Virus record (IMG/VR): IMGVR_UViG_3300031999_003745
Location: 1 to 48,843 of that record
Source: a virus
DNA: 48,843 nt
Reading direction: 5' to 3' (one strand)
The notes below the pieces were generated by a model. That model did no database searches, was not told where the DNA came from, and saw only the letters and a list, made by a program, of their open reading frames with translations. The translations under genes were made by a program, and so were the position numbers. Below are positions 1-8,061 of the stretch, piece after piece (the stretch's first letter is position 1; each line of letters opens with the position of its first letter).

Positions 1-220
1 TTGAAGTTTGTTCTGGTGGATTATAAAGTACTAAAGCATTAATGACGACTGGACTATAAACAACTTTATCTATACTTTCATTATACAAATCATTAACTAC
101 ACTTTTTTCAACGCTCACATGAAAATATGTTATCTCTTGTCCGACGATTCTTTGAATCAATTCTTTATTTATTGAATTGAAAAAATTTATTTCTTTGTCA
201 GTTACAAATAACTTGGCCAA
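1..220 (-). CDS. Virion-type protein, 3' end cut by the window edge
   Basis: An open frame runs off the window start. It begins at a TTG codon (220-218) with AGGA seven bases upstream, and an in-frame TAG just before it leaves no earlier start. The visible 73 residues read MAKLFVTDKEINFF, then INKELIQRIVGQEITYF, and continue with ND-LYNESIDKV. I do not recognise the family with certainty. The position after a connector-like gene suggests a neck or head-completion protein, which is inference. No in-frame CGG is present; the CGG at 143-141 is out of phase (GTC GGA). Confidence 0.6.
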   Translation of the reverse strand, partial: MAKLFVTDKEINFFNSINKELIQRIVGQEITYFHVSVEKSVVNDLYNESIDKVVYSPVVINALVLYNPPEQTS

Positions 221-270
221 TTTTTTGTCCTATAAAATAATTAGTCTACGATATACACTAAAATCTTTTT

Positions 271-289
271 TATTTTTATTTATTATGTT
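271..289 (-). promoter_or_regulatory. Late-promoter-like AT motif
   Basis: The minus strand reads ACATAATAAATAAAAATA directly after the stop of the 2H phosphoesterase gene and before the TTG-started gene at 220. It contains AATAAATA, close to the T4 late promoter TATAAATA. The same string recurs before many genes in this window. The promoter role is inferred. Confidence 0.45.
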
Positions 290-851
290 TTATTTATTTT
301 TTCCTACTGGTATCATGCAGGGTTCAGAACCTCCGCCAAATCCAAATATGTTCAACTGTCATAACTTGATTTTCTTCAAACTTTAATTTCTTAAATTTTG
401 GTCTTTCCCCTTCTTTAATTTTTTCAACTGTTATGTGTGGATTATATTCAGGGTGTTTACTGTCAACTGCAATATGATTGCGCAATAGTTCTTGTCTTAA
501 CACAGAATTAAACTCTTTGAGTTTGCGCGAAAATATGGGGAAGTGAGAGGTCTTGTCACCGTTATTGTCAAAAAATCTACGCTGTTTTTTACCTATTTTG
601 ATTTTAAAAGGGCGAAATTGTTGACAAACAGTTTGGACAACTTCTTTGAGCTTGTTCTCAAATAATGGATTAACATTGCCAATGTATAAGAGGGTTATGT
701 GTTTTGGTGAAGTGTCTTGAGCGTTTTCGGGAAATTGTTTGGACAAGTCAGCAGGAATTGGTATAAATACTCCAACGTCTTTGTTCTTTTCTGTTCTATC
801 TTTATGCCAGTTCATTATACGATAAATTGAACTAATATCTGGTAAACTCAT
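290..851 (-). CDS. 2H phosphoesterase (2'-5' RNA ligase-like), CGGA-recoded near the C-terminus
   Basis: This is a 186-residue protein when the frame moves +1 at CGGA (335-332). Two HxT motifs of the 2H phosphoesterase superfamily are visible: HITLLYIG near residue 52 and HITVEKI near residue 140. Such proteins hydrolyse or ligate 2',5' or cyclic phosphate bonds in RNA or nucleotides. In the zero frame the protein ends ...IWIWRRF. With C335 skipped it ends ...IWIWGGSEPCMIPVGKNK, a natural glycine-rich tail, and stops at 292-290 next to the late-type motif. AAGGAA precedes the ATG. The family is fairly sure; the exact substrate is unknown. Confidence 0.8.
333..335 (-). other. CGGA +1 recoding site in the 2H phosphoesterase gene
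   Basis: TGG CGG AGG TTC TGA in the zero frame stops two codons later. Skipping C335 gives TGG GGA GGT TCT GAA and 12 further residues. Confidence 0.75.
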
Positions 852-890
852 TTTATTTGTTCCTTGTTAAATAATTTTTATTTTCTTTTT

Positions 891-1107
891 TTATAATCCT
901 GCTTTTTTCAATGCAGAATAATATTTCGGATTTTCGGTTAAATGGTCAAGTACGATGTCCAAAGCTATTTTTGGGTCGTCGGTATGTTCGCGTTCTATTG
1001 CCAAGCCCATTTTCACTTGTTCAGGGTCAAAATCAGAAAGTTTTGAACCTTTTTTGTCGGCCAAACCGACCTTTCATTTCGTTATATAGTTGTTTTAGTG
1101 TTTTCAT
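891..1107 (-). CDS. DUF5661-type small protein, CGGT-recoded
   Basis: A 71-residue protein that appears only if the frame moves +1 at CGGT (1068-1065, codon 14). The zero frame dies after 24 residues. The recoded product begins MKTLKQLYNEMKG, then GLADKKGSKLSDFDPEQ, and continues with EREHTDDPKIALDIVLDHL and ...YYSALKKAGL. This is the recognisable DUF5661 pattern (GGLADKK, SDFDP, EHT.D...A..IA.DHL, YY..L), common in phages and of unknown function. The ATG overlaps the TGA of the upstream HNH gene (ATGA). The leader resembles the MKTLKEIY leaders of the proteins near 13 kb. Confidence 0.85.
1066..1068 (-). other. CGGT +1 recoding site in the DUF5661 gene
   Basis: GGT CGG TTT GGC read with C1068 skipped becomes GGT GGT TTG GCC GAC, the conserved GGLAD of this family. 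Confidence 0.85.
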
Positions 1108-1778
1108 ATTTTATTTCCTTTTTTAAGGTTTTCTTCTTTCCAAAGAGGTCTTAAATTAAACCAATGGCAAACTTTTAATAATTGTTTTCTATCGGTCAAA
1201 TCAACTGCGCTCAATGGATAAATATGATCAATATGCCATAGTTGACCATAATTTGACCAAGTCATCATTTCGCCAGTTATTGGATGTGGATAAAATTGCT
1301 GTTCAAGCCATATTTTTAGATCGGCAATTGAACAACCAAGATCGCGTACTGCGGAGCCTGATTTGTAATTGTTTTTTATCGCGTCTCTTAAGCGACCTCT
1401 TAATATTGACTTTAGCCTGTATAAAATATCACCATCTCTTTTTTCTTTTTCGTGTAAATTTCTCTCTTTTTTGTGACTTTGTTTATATCCTTTATTATAC
1501 AAACTTATTTCTTCTGGGTGTTCTTGTCTATATTTTTTTCCTCTTTCTAATTCTTTTTCTTTGTTGTTCTCATATTGTTTTTTACGACGAATTTTAGTGT
1601 TTGGATCATTTCTTTGTTTTTCTAATATAGTTTCTTTATTTTTTTCATAATTTTCTTTATCTTGTTTTCTTTTGCATTCTTTACAAACGCTCTGCAAGCC
1701 GCTTTTGTGTCCTTTATGTTTTCCGAAACAACTCAATTCTTTCTCAGTTTTACATTTATTACAAAATTTTTTATTCAT
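1104..1778 (-). CDS. HNH homing endonuclease-like protein
   Basis: 224 residues. The N-terminus has a zinc-finger-like cysteine cluster (FCNKCKTEKELSCFG ... VCKECKRK, residues 5-37), followed by a charged middle. The C-terminal HNH motif begins WHIDHIYPLS near residue 181 and ends with the typical LRPLWKEENLKKGNK, where Asn and His coordinate metal. It is preceded by its own strong sigma70-like promoter (1802-1830) and stops at TGA overlapping the next ATG. It has a shorter paralogue at 9360-9869. It is a free-standing selfish gene between a connector-like gene and the DUF5661 gene, with no intron signs. Confidence 0.88.
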   Translation of the reverse strand: MNKKFCNKCKTEKELSCFGKHKGHKSGLQSVCKECKRKQDKENYEKNKETILEKQRNDPNTKIRRKKQYENNKEKELERGKKYRQEHPEEISLYNKGYKQSHKKERNLHEKEKRDGDILYRLKSILRGRLRDAIKNNYKSGSAVRDLGCSIADLKIWLEQQFYPHPITGEMMTWSNYGQLWHIDHIYPLSAVDLTDRKQLLKVCHWFNLRPLWKEENLKKGNKI

Positions 1779-1801
1779 TTTATTAATATAATTATAACTT
1801 T

Positions 1802-1830
1802 ATTATACCATACTTTTATTATTTTGTCAA
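1802..1830 (-). promoter_or_regulatory. Sigma70-type promoter for the HNH gene
   Basis: TTGACA (1830-1825), 17 bp, then TATAAT (1807-1802), preceded by TATGG. It faces the HNH gene at 1778 and begins just beyond the recoded end of the connector gene. Confidence 0.8.
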
Positions 1831-1836
1831 GTAAAA

Positions 1837-2993
1837 TTATCCGTATAAAAATTCCGCATCGGAATTTTTGACAGGATCTGTTTTAACGATTCAGCTTGCT
1901 CCATTTCTTTTTGTGCGAGTTTATCATATGTCATTTCATCTAACAACAGCTTTAATTCTTCTCTCAATGCTTGTTGCTCTTCTCTCGCTGCCGAAACCAA
2001 TTCAGCTCCGTTGAGTGTTAAGTCGCCATTCGGAATTGGTATCGTACTAACTTTTCCTCTTACTTGGCCAAGTATTTCTTTTGCAAGCGCGAACGCAAAG
2101 CGCCTTATCCATTGCTTGCCAATAGAATTTAATTTTGAATATGAAATATTTCCAAAAGGAATATTGCTTAAATTTGAAACTCCATTTATCAAAGGATCGT
2201 CAGCATCTGACCAAGGATCAAGATTTGCTAAATAGTATGTAAAGTGAAGATGTGTATTGCTCGTTGGAACTGGATAAATTTTTAAAACATTATCGATCAG
2301 ATCATAAGAATAGTTTGATCTTCTAACTCTAAATGATTGTTCAAGCGTTTGAGATCTCAAAACGTCTTCCCAAATCGGCAAAAGATAGAACACCGTATCT
2401 GGACTGAAGCTTTCAAAACTAAACTCATTGTGCAAATAATTGACTGCCGAGGTTGTATCAAAGAACCTATATGCGGCAGTCGGACTGAAATGGAAGATCT
2501 CCTTTATCGAAACTCTTTGTCCTGCTGCCACCACCCCACTACTTGTCAAAATCCCTTGCAAATCGTACACTTGCACACTACTGCTCAAAGCAATAGACGC
2601 CGAATACAAGTGTTGTGTACCTCCAACCAACGCCTCACTCGAATAAGCGTCAGCCTTCCTGTTCGCCAACGCCAAACTCATTCTTGCCAATTTTTGCTCT
2701 TTCCCTTCCAAAGATCCCGTCTGTGCGCCGATCACGTCTGCCAAAATTGACTTTGCCTGATATGAGTTGACCATTGCACTATATTCTAAAACCGCCTCTT
2801 CCAAACACGTATAAACATCCTTGTTCGTTAATTCTACCTGTAAAGTATTACCACCTAACTTGTTATAAACGAACTTGATCATACTATCCGCAGTACCAGA
2901 AAAGTGTACGTCTGCATCATATACTCCAAAAGGAGTTGGAGATACTGCGTGTTTAAAACTTGCTGTTAAGTCTAATGTTAATATATTTGACAT
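1837..2993 (-). CDS. Head-tail connector or neck-like virion protein, two CGGA recodings at the C-terminus
   Basis: 384 residues with two +1 recodings. The N-terminus (FGVYDADVHFSGTADSMIKF, then VYNKLGGNTLQVELT and LEEAVLEYSAMVNSYQAKS) is typical of a conserved virion protein found in T4-like marine phages near head-completion genes. Two sites 12 bases apart (1856 and 1843) change the end from PMRNFYTDNFT to PMGIFIG followed by TAA (1839-1837). The last sense codon is itself a recoded GGA. Placement downstream of capsid and fibre genes suggests a neck or connector role, which is inference from context. The ATG at 2993 is the natural start. Confidence 0.75.
1841..1843 (-). other. CGGA +1 recoding site directly before a stop
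   Basis: In the frame set by the 1856 site, ATA CGG ATA reads on as a long unrelated tail. Skipping C1843 gives ATA GGA TAA, so glycine is the last residue. Confidence 0.65.
1854..1856 (-). other. CGGA +1 recoding site in the connector-like gene
   Basis: CCG ATG CGG AAT with C1856 skipped becomes CCG ATG GGA ATT TTT ATA, giving PMGIFI. Confidence 0.65.
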
Positions 2994-3017
2994 TTATTTA
3001 TTCCTTAAAATATATTT

Positions 3018-3575
3018 TTATTTTATTTTTTCTGTTCCGCTTCCTGTTTGTCCGCTTTGTTCAAATACTTTATCATATATTTTTTCAATTCTCTGTCTTT
3101 CTGCGGGTGTTTGTGTGTTGTTGTCATAATATGAATCTAATATAGAAAATATTGATTGAAATTCATCAGCCCAACTACTTTTAAATTGTCTTATATCAAC
3201 ATCTTTATTTTTTAACAAGTAATATCTTTCTAATACGTTTGCTGCTTCTTGCCATTCAGAACTTCTCTCATATTTAGCCCCGGAAAATTTGTCAATAAAG
3301 TTAATAAGCTCTTCTATTTCATATTTATTTAATGTGTTTAAATTTGACGTTGGAATATATTCTTTTTCTACACTAAATATTTTCCTAGCTTTGGTCAAGT
3401 TATTGGATTTTATTGCCCCTAATATTTCCTTAAAATCTTTATCAGTTAACCCAAAATTTTGAGGATTCTTTCCGGAAACTGCTTTTTCGGCTTGTTTATA
3501 ATCGTTATTTTTTAATGCTTTTATTAGTGAACTTCTATCTTGTATGTTTTCATAAATATCTTTTAATTTTTTCAT
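3018..3575 (-). CDS. Unknown protein with a capsid-targeting-like leader
   Basis: 185 residues beginning MKKLKDIYENIQDR, similar to the leaders of several other genes here (MKTLKEIYKK, MKTLKQLY). In T4, internal head proteins start MKTYQEFI and are cut by gp21 after a hydrophobic-x-Glu site; IYE fits. The rest is helical and charged (QAEKAVSGKNPQNFGLTDKDF, residues about 28-48) with no recognised domain. A role as an internal or head-associated protein is speculative. It lies downstream of a terminator and upstream of the connector-like gene. Confidence 0.65.
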   Translation of the reverse strand: MKKLKDIYENIQDRSSLIKALKNNDYKQAEKAVSGKNPQNFGLTDKDFKEILGAIKSNNLTKARKIFSVEKEYIPTSNLNTLNKYEIEELINFIDKFSGAKYERSSEWQEAANVLERYYLLKNKDVDIRQFKSSWADEFQSIFSILDSYYDNNTQTPAERQRIEKIYDKVFEQSGQTGSGTEKIK

Positions 3576-3623
3576 TTATGAGCACCTCTTCTATAATTAT
3601 CAAATTATAAAGGTTAATGCAAT

Positions 3624-3650
3624 AAAAAAGCCTCCAAAAGGAGGCTTTTT
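3624..3650 (-). terminator. Rho-independent terminator
   Basis: A GCCTCC-TTTT-GGAGGC hairpin (stem 3630-3645) flanked by A and T runs. It lies just downstream of the fibre-like gene ending at 3683, and the T runs allow use on either strand. Confidence 0.88.
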
Positions 3651-3682
3651 ATATTTTAATTTATTTTATTTTATTTTTTTCT

Positions 3683-4651
3683 TTAACATTCGACTAGTAC
3701 TGTCGCTATAAAACTTGCGCTTAATATGTCAGGTTCAGAGTGATATCCTACGTCCGAACCATCTGGTGCAGTACCGGTTAAACTTACGCCAATCATTTGA
3801 CCAGCATTAAAGGTTATAGTATCTTTTGACGCACTGAACAATTTTGCACCAGTTATAGTACCTGATACTATCGTACCAGTGTGCGTAACGACCAAGCAAG
3901 AAGTATTAATATAATCAACCATAACAGAGGCTGAAAAGCCTCCAGATTTGATTATATTGCCACGTTTTGTAGCTACGACAATACCCAAAACGGATCCATT
4001 TCTCACCATGGGCAAACCGTCCATGGCAAATGGGATATTTCCTGCTGACGATAAATATGAGCAAGTCATAAAAGCACGCTCACCTTGTTTTAGATTATTC
4101 AAAGAGAATATCAACGGCATAGCAAAACCACCAAGTGCCCTAATATCTTTATTAAATCCAATATCAGTATTACCAGAAATTGCATTGGCCCCAAGTTCAA
4201 GAGAGGTCGATGCAGAAAGAAGACCTATCACTTTTAAAGATTGGTTGGTTTCAATTGCAGCCGAGCCTGAAAAAGTATTATTCCCCAATAAAATGGATTT
4301 ATTAAAGCCAATACTTGCATTGCCGGATATAGCATTTGCACCCAATTCTAAATATGTGGATGCAGACAATCTTCCAATTACTCTGGTATCACCAGTTGTA
4401 TTTACTGTGCCAGAAAACGTCATATTCCCCGCAACTATTGGAGCACCTGTAATTGTAGTTTCTTTTAAATAAGCAGTTCCTGCTATATTAATATTTTTAC
4501 CAACACTTACATCGCCTGATGCAGAGATTGAATTATTAAAAGTTGTCTCATCTCTGGTAAAAGTAGCCTTGGTCTTTCCGTCGGCTGTTAATACCCAATT
4601 CTTTCCATTATACACAACTTTACCGTTCGGATCACCGCCAGTGTTAATCAT
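3683..4651 (-). CDS. Fibre-like structural protein with internal repeats
   Basis: 322 residues. A Gly/Ser/Thr-rich repeat occurs at about residues 84-170, with units such as LSAST.LELGANAISGN and IGFNK. The C-terminal half (about 175-322) carries a conserved domain ending SASFIATVLVEC that is shared with the next gene upstream (4673-5239, ending FIATVLIEC). The beta-repeat stalk plus a terminal domain suggests a tail fibre or head decoration protein, which is inference. It ends before a strong terminator and contains no in-frame CGG. Confidence 0.75.
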   Translation of the reverse strand: MINTGGDPNGKVVYNGKNWVLTADGKTKATFTRDETTFNNSISASGDVSVGKNINIAGTAYLKETTITGAPIVAGNMTFSGTVNTTGDTRVIGRLSASTYLELGANAISGNASIGFNKSILLGNNTFSGSAAIETNQSLKVIGLLSASTSLELGANAISGNTDIGFNKDIRALGGFAMPLIFSLNNLKQGERAFMTCSYLSSAGNIPFAMDGLPMVRNGSVLGIVVATKRGNIIKSGGFSASVMVDYINTSCLVVTHTGTIVSGTITGAKLFSASKDTITFNAGQMIGVSLTGTAPDGSDVGYHSEPDILSASFIATVLVEC

Positions 4652-4672
4652 ATTTTTAGTCCTCTTGTTTTA

Positions 4673-5239
4673 TTAGCACTCAATCAAAACTGTTGCGATA
4701 AAACTTGCACTTGTTATAGTGGGTTCGGATAAAAACGCTGAGCTTGCCGTTAAACTTACACCAAGTGCCTGACCTTCCGTAAAAGTAATTGAATCCTTTG
4801 AAACTGCATTGGCGCACTTAAATGTACCAGTGGAAAACCACAAATTACAAGCTACGTTTACATTGTCAATCATAATGGATGCTGACAACGAACCGGATTT
4901 GACAACTTCACCAAAACGTGGTCTAATTGACAAGCCCAAAACTGATCCCGAACGAGGCATTGGAACGCCAACATAAGCCACCGCAACAAGATCGTCGGCA
5001 GACGACATATAGGATGCCGTCATGCTTGAAAAAGTGCCTTGTTTTACGCATGGTTTAGCAAACGTAAACGCCATTGCATAACCACCAGCCGCATTAATAT
5101 CTTTAGATACGTTGAGGTTATTAGTAACTGTAACACTTGAATTATCAACAGTCAATCTATCTGTATTGTCCGTTTTAATTGCGTACTTATTTCTTGATTT
5201 ATAATAAAGGCCGCCGCCTTCGCCATTACTTGCTATCAT
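4673..5239 (-). CDS. Short fibre-like protein, paralogue of the downstream gene
   Basis: 188 residues. The N-terminus (GGGLYYKSRNKYAIKTDN, about 7-24) leads into a domain (about 55-188) that matches the C-terminal domain of the 3683-4651 protein, including a matched VPMPRSGSVLGL / LPMVRNGSVLGI segment and the end SFIATVLIEC. This looks like a tandem duplication with a shortened stalk. Likely a virion surface or fibre protein; the exact role is unknown. Confidence 0.72.
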   Translation of the reverse strand: MIASNGEGGGLYYKSRNKYAIKTDNTDRLTVDNSSVTVTNNLNVSKDINAAGGYAMAFTFAKPCVKQGTFSSMTASYMSSADDLVAVAYVGVPMPRSGSVLGLSIRPRFGEVVKSGSLSASIMIDNVNVACNLWFSTGTFKCANAVSKDSITFTEGQALGVSLTASSAFLSEPTITSASFIATVLIEC

Positions 5240-5349
5240 TTTTTTATATCTCCCTTAAAAAAGTTAAAAATTAATATGCTGATAATAATTAGGTGTGTAC
5301 TTATCAAAAAGATAATATTTTTATTAAAATCGTCTTAAAGAATATAGTA

Positions 5350-6279
5350 TTATAATATATTTAGTTCTTTAAGTTTTTTCTTGTCCCAAAGTTCACTATT
5401 TGGGTAAGTTGCATGAAACCATGTCCATTTATCAAGTGCGTCTTGATCCCAAAAATATCCTTTTATTTCAATATAAATGTTCTTATCAGGAAGATAGGCA
5501 TCCACAAAATAAATATATCTCTTCTCTTCATTTTTAAAAGGAATTTGCCATTTAAATCTTTCTTTATTTTTGTTCCAACGATCCACGGTTTTTACCTCGT
5601 ATCCGCCCTTGCATAAAACTTCTTCATTTGTTTCCCAATTTTGTTTTATTGTTATATTGTTTGAAGATTTTATTTGCTTTAAATATCCTCTTATTTTGTG
5701 GCCCTTTTTCCAATATATAATATTATTTGGGGTAGCCCACCACGGGCCATAATCTTTATCAATAAATCTACATTTCGTCATCATGTTCACATAAGTTGAT
5801 TCATCTAAGGTTACATTTATACCATGAACGTTAAATAAATTTTTTTTAACTTTTTCTATCAAAAATCTTTGATTTATTGTATTTTTTAATATTCCCCTTT
5901 TTGGGTGCCCGCATTTTTTATTTAAAACGTTGTTTGGCACAGTCCACCATTCCCCAAAGTCTTTGTCAATAAAACGTGCTTTTGTTAACATATTTATATA
6001 AGTAGATTCATCAATAACAACATTATCATTGTGAATATTAAATATCCTATCTTTTATTTTTTCTAACGACATTTTATTATTTTGTACGGCTCTTTGACGG
6101 TGACCCATTTTTTTATTCAAAACGTTATCTGGATATCCTTCCCATTTTCCATAATGCTTATCAATAAATATACATTTTGTTTTCATGTTTATATAAGTTG
6201 ACTCATCCAAAGATATTATTCCACTGCTAATTTGCTTTACTTTTTCATTAACCTCTTGCGCTGTAAATTTTTTGCCCAT
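5350..6279 (-). CDS. DESTY-repeat PD-(D/E)xK-type homing endonuclease-like protein, intact copy
   Basis: 309 residues. Three repeats of about 60 residues each carry LDESTYIN..TK..FIDKD.G.W...P.NV....GH..R, here about 8-67, 68-127 and 128-190. A nuclease domain follows with GGYEVK, YFVDAYLPDKNIYIEIKG (E, D and ExK of a PD-(D/E)xK or Vsr-like fold), then HATYPNSELWDKKKL. The repeats resemble the phage DUF723-like DNA-binding module without its cysteines (inference). It has its own sigma70 promoter (6286-6314). Its IEIKG glycine is an ordinary GGA (5460-5458), which makes it the reference for the recoded copies at 11 and 20 kb. Confidence 0.82.
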   Translation of the reverse strand: MGKKFTAQEVNEKVKQISSGIISLDESTYINMKTKCIFIDKHYGKWEGYPDNVLNKKMGHRQRAVQNNKMSLEKIKDRIFNIHNDNVVIDESTYINMLTKARFIDKDFGEWWTVPNNVLNKKCGHPKRGILKNTINQRFLIEKVKKNLFNVHGINVTLDESTYVNMMTKCRFIDKDYGPWWATPNNIIYWKKGHKIRGYLKQIKSSNNITIKQNWETNEEVLCKGGYEVKTVDRWNKNKERFKWQIPFKNEEKRYIYFVDAYLPDKNIYIEIKGYFWDQDALDKWTWFHATYPNSELWDKKKLKELNIL

Positions 6280-6285
6280 ATTTCT

Positions 6286-6314
6286 ATTATACCATATTTT
6301 TTATTGTTTGTCAA
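6286..6314 (-). promoter_or_regulatory. Sigma70-type promoter for the endonuclease gene
   Basis: TTGACA (6314-6309), 17 bp, TATAAT (6291-6286), again preceded by TATGG. The endonuclease start is at 6279, so the leader is very short. Confidence 0.8.
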
Positions 6315-6318
6315 ATGA

Positions 6319-6341
6319 AAAAGGGGCCGAAGCCCCTTTTT
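6319..6341 (-). terminator. Rho-independent terminator after the major capsid gene
   Basis: GGGGC-TTCG-GCCCC hairpin followed by a T run on the minus strand. It sits between the capsid gene stop (6371) and the endonuclease promoter. Confidence 0.9.
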
Positions 6342-6370
6342 CTTATTTTATTCTAGTTATATTGTATACA

Positions 6371-8044
6371 TCAAATTACGTTCATATTTAATATAACAAC
6401 TTTCCCATAAAAATCAGTTCTCACCATTTTCTTGGCATAACGTGTCATTACGCCTTTTCTGGGTGTGAAATCTTCTGGAGCGAAAATGGTTGGGGTTACA
6501 ATTAGAGGAACATATGGAGCATAAACATAACCAGTCTCCAAGAAACTATTGCCCTTGTAGCCAATCAAAATTTGGTTACGCGGGAAATAAGGATCCACAT
6601 AGACTGTAAATCTGTTATTTAATGCACCAACTTTTTCAATTCCCATTGTAAACATAGCTTCTTTGGGATCTAAGCTCAAGGTTGGTTTATATAACATTGT
6701 CGCTTCAAAAATCGTAGCAATATCAGGTCCACAAACACAGAAGTTTGCTTTCCCTCTTAAGGTTTTACGATGAATTTGATTGGCAACGTCGATAATCGTT
6801 TCAACCAAGGTCTCATACCATTCACGAACCGTACCAGTAAAAGACGAACCGGCTGCGGCTGCACCTGTCGTTTTGTCAACAAAATCACCAGGCTTACGAG
6901 ACCAATAGTATGTAGATCCTGTGCAATCTTTCAACAACTCTGCCAAAATTTCTCTATCAATTTCAAGAGCAATTTGTTCTGACAAAATTGAAGTTAATTC
7001 AACTTCTGCATCAAGGTTTTGATAAGCATTCAAATCTTGAGCAAGTTCAGGTGTCCATTTTGCCTTCAACTTACGAGTTTTTGCAGTTACGCTTACCGAT
7101 TGAATCTTGATATCAATTTCTGGTATAATGTCGGCTGCGAAATCACTTTCAAAAACTGGGGCCAAAACCACGCCAGTGCTATCTACCGTAAGACCTGTTG
7201 CTTTTACGTAAGAACCAGTAATACCAATATTAGTTCCAAACAAATCTGTGGTGGCTGTCGTACCTGAGTAGAAAATTCTAACGCGACCAGTTGTTGAACT
7301 AACAACCGTATTATGACGTTTGTAAACACCTTTAACTTGACTCCAATTAGTACTAGAACCACTAATACTAAAATTATGAACATTGGACAAATCTAACGAA
7401 GCCAAAGCTGTTGATCCCGTAAATCCAACATCAACATAAAACAATGTTACGTTGTTAATTGATGCCGACAAATCTGGATCATAATTAACTTGTGCCCAAG
7501 TAGCTACGCCTGAAGCTTGAACAACACAGTCTGCTGTTACTTCACGATTTGAATAAGACGAATTCAAGAAATATGGTCCACCTGTCGCCAAACTGTCTGT
7601 TCCAATACCAGTTTGATCGCCATATACTGATCCACCACTGGTCCAGTCTAAAGCTTGGCCACCTGCTTTTCCTGTTCCATATGTATAGTCCAAATAGAAC
7701 AAAAGTCCTGACGGCAAACTCATTGGTTGAACTGATACCAATTCATTGGCAATTAATCCACCAAATACACGTCTTACAATCGGAAAAGCCACATTTTGAA
7801 AGCCTTTGATGTCAGCCATTTCTGACGACTCTTTCAAAACATGTGCTTTAGAAATAAGTTCTTTTGCTTGGTTTTCCAACAATTGAGCCATGTTGGTTTT
7901 GTTTTTCAAATTACCTTTATCTTCCAAGCCTTCCAAAAGTCCAGTCGGTTCCCATTTAGAAGCCAACTTTTCTCTTTTCATCCTTTCGGATTCTGCATTT
8001 TCCCTAATATCTTTGGTTAGATATTCAAAATTAATTTTAGACAT
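6371..8044 (-). CDS. Major capsid protein (T4 gp23-like)
   Basis: 557 residues, slightly longer than T4 gp23 (521). The N-terminal region has KWEPTGLLEGLED and a LLENQAKEL stretch comparable to gp23 (KWKPLLEG, FENQ). The mature part starts before NVAFPIVRRVFGGLIANELV and SVQPMSLPSG, which matches the gp23 pattern of RR...N......VQPM..P.G. The pro-region is probably removed by the prohead protease encoded at 18 kb, perhaps after LKE near residue 75 (hydrophobic-x-Glu rule; inferred). It stops with a genuine TGA and is followed by a terminator. The scaffold gene lies immediately upstream, as in T4. Confidence 0.93.
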   Translation of the reverse strand: MSKINFEYLTKDIRENAESERMKREKLASKWEPTGLLEGLEDKGNLKNKTNMAQLLENQAKELISKAHVLKESSEMADIKGFQNVAFPIVRRVFGGLIANELVSVQPMSLPSGLLFYLDYTYGTGKAGGQALDWTSGGSVYGDQTGIGTDSLATGGPYFLNSSYSNREVTADCVVQASGVATWAQVNYDPDLSASINNVTLFYVDVGFTGSTALASLDLSNVHNFSISGSSTNWSQVKGVYKRHNTVVSSTTGRVRIFYSGTTATTDLFGTNIGITGSYVKATGLTVDSTGVVLAPVFESDFAADIIPEIDIKIQSVSVTAKTRKLKAKWTPELAQDLNAYQNLDAEVELTSILSEQIALEIDREILAELLKDCTGSTYYWSRKPGDFVDKTTGAAAAGSSFTGTVREWYETLVETIIDVANQIHRKTLRGKANFCVCGPDIATIFEATMLYKPTLSLDPKEAMFTMGIEKVGALNNRFTVYVDPYFPRNQILIGYKGNSFLETGYVYAPYVPLIVTPTIFAPEDFTPRKGVMTRYAKKMVRTDFYGKVVILNMNVI

Positions 8045-8061
8045 AATTTATTATCTCCTTG

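Noticed and set aside
177-386. Plus-strand 69-residue hydrophobic frame
   Set aside because: It overlaps the end of the 2H phosphoesterase and the start of the partial gene on the minus strand and is AT-rich noise.
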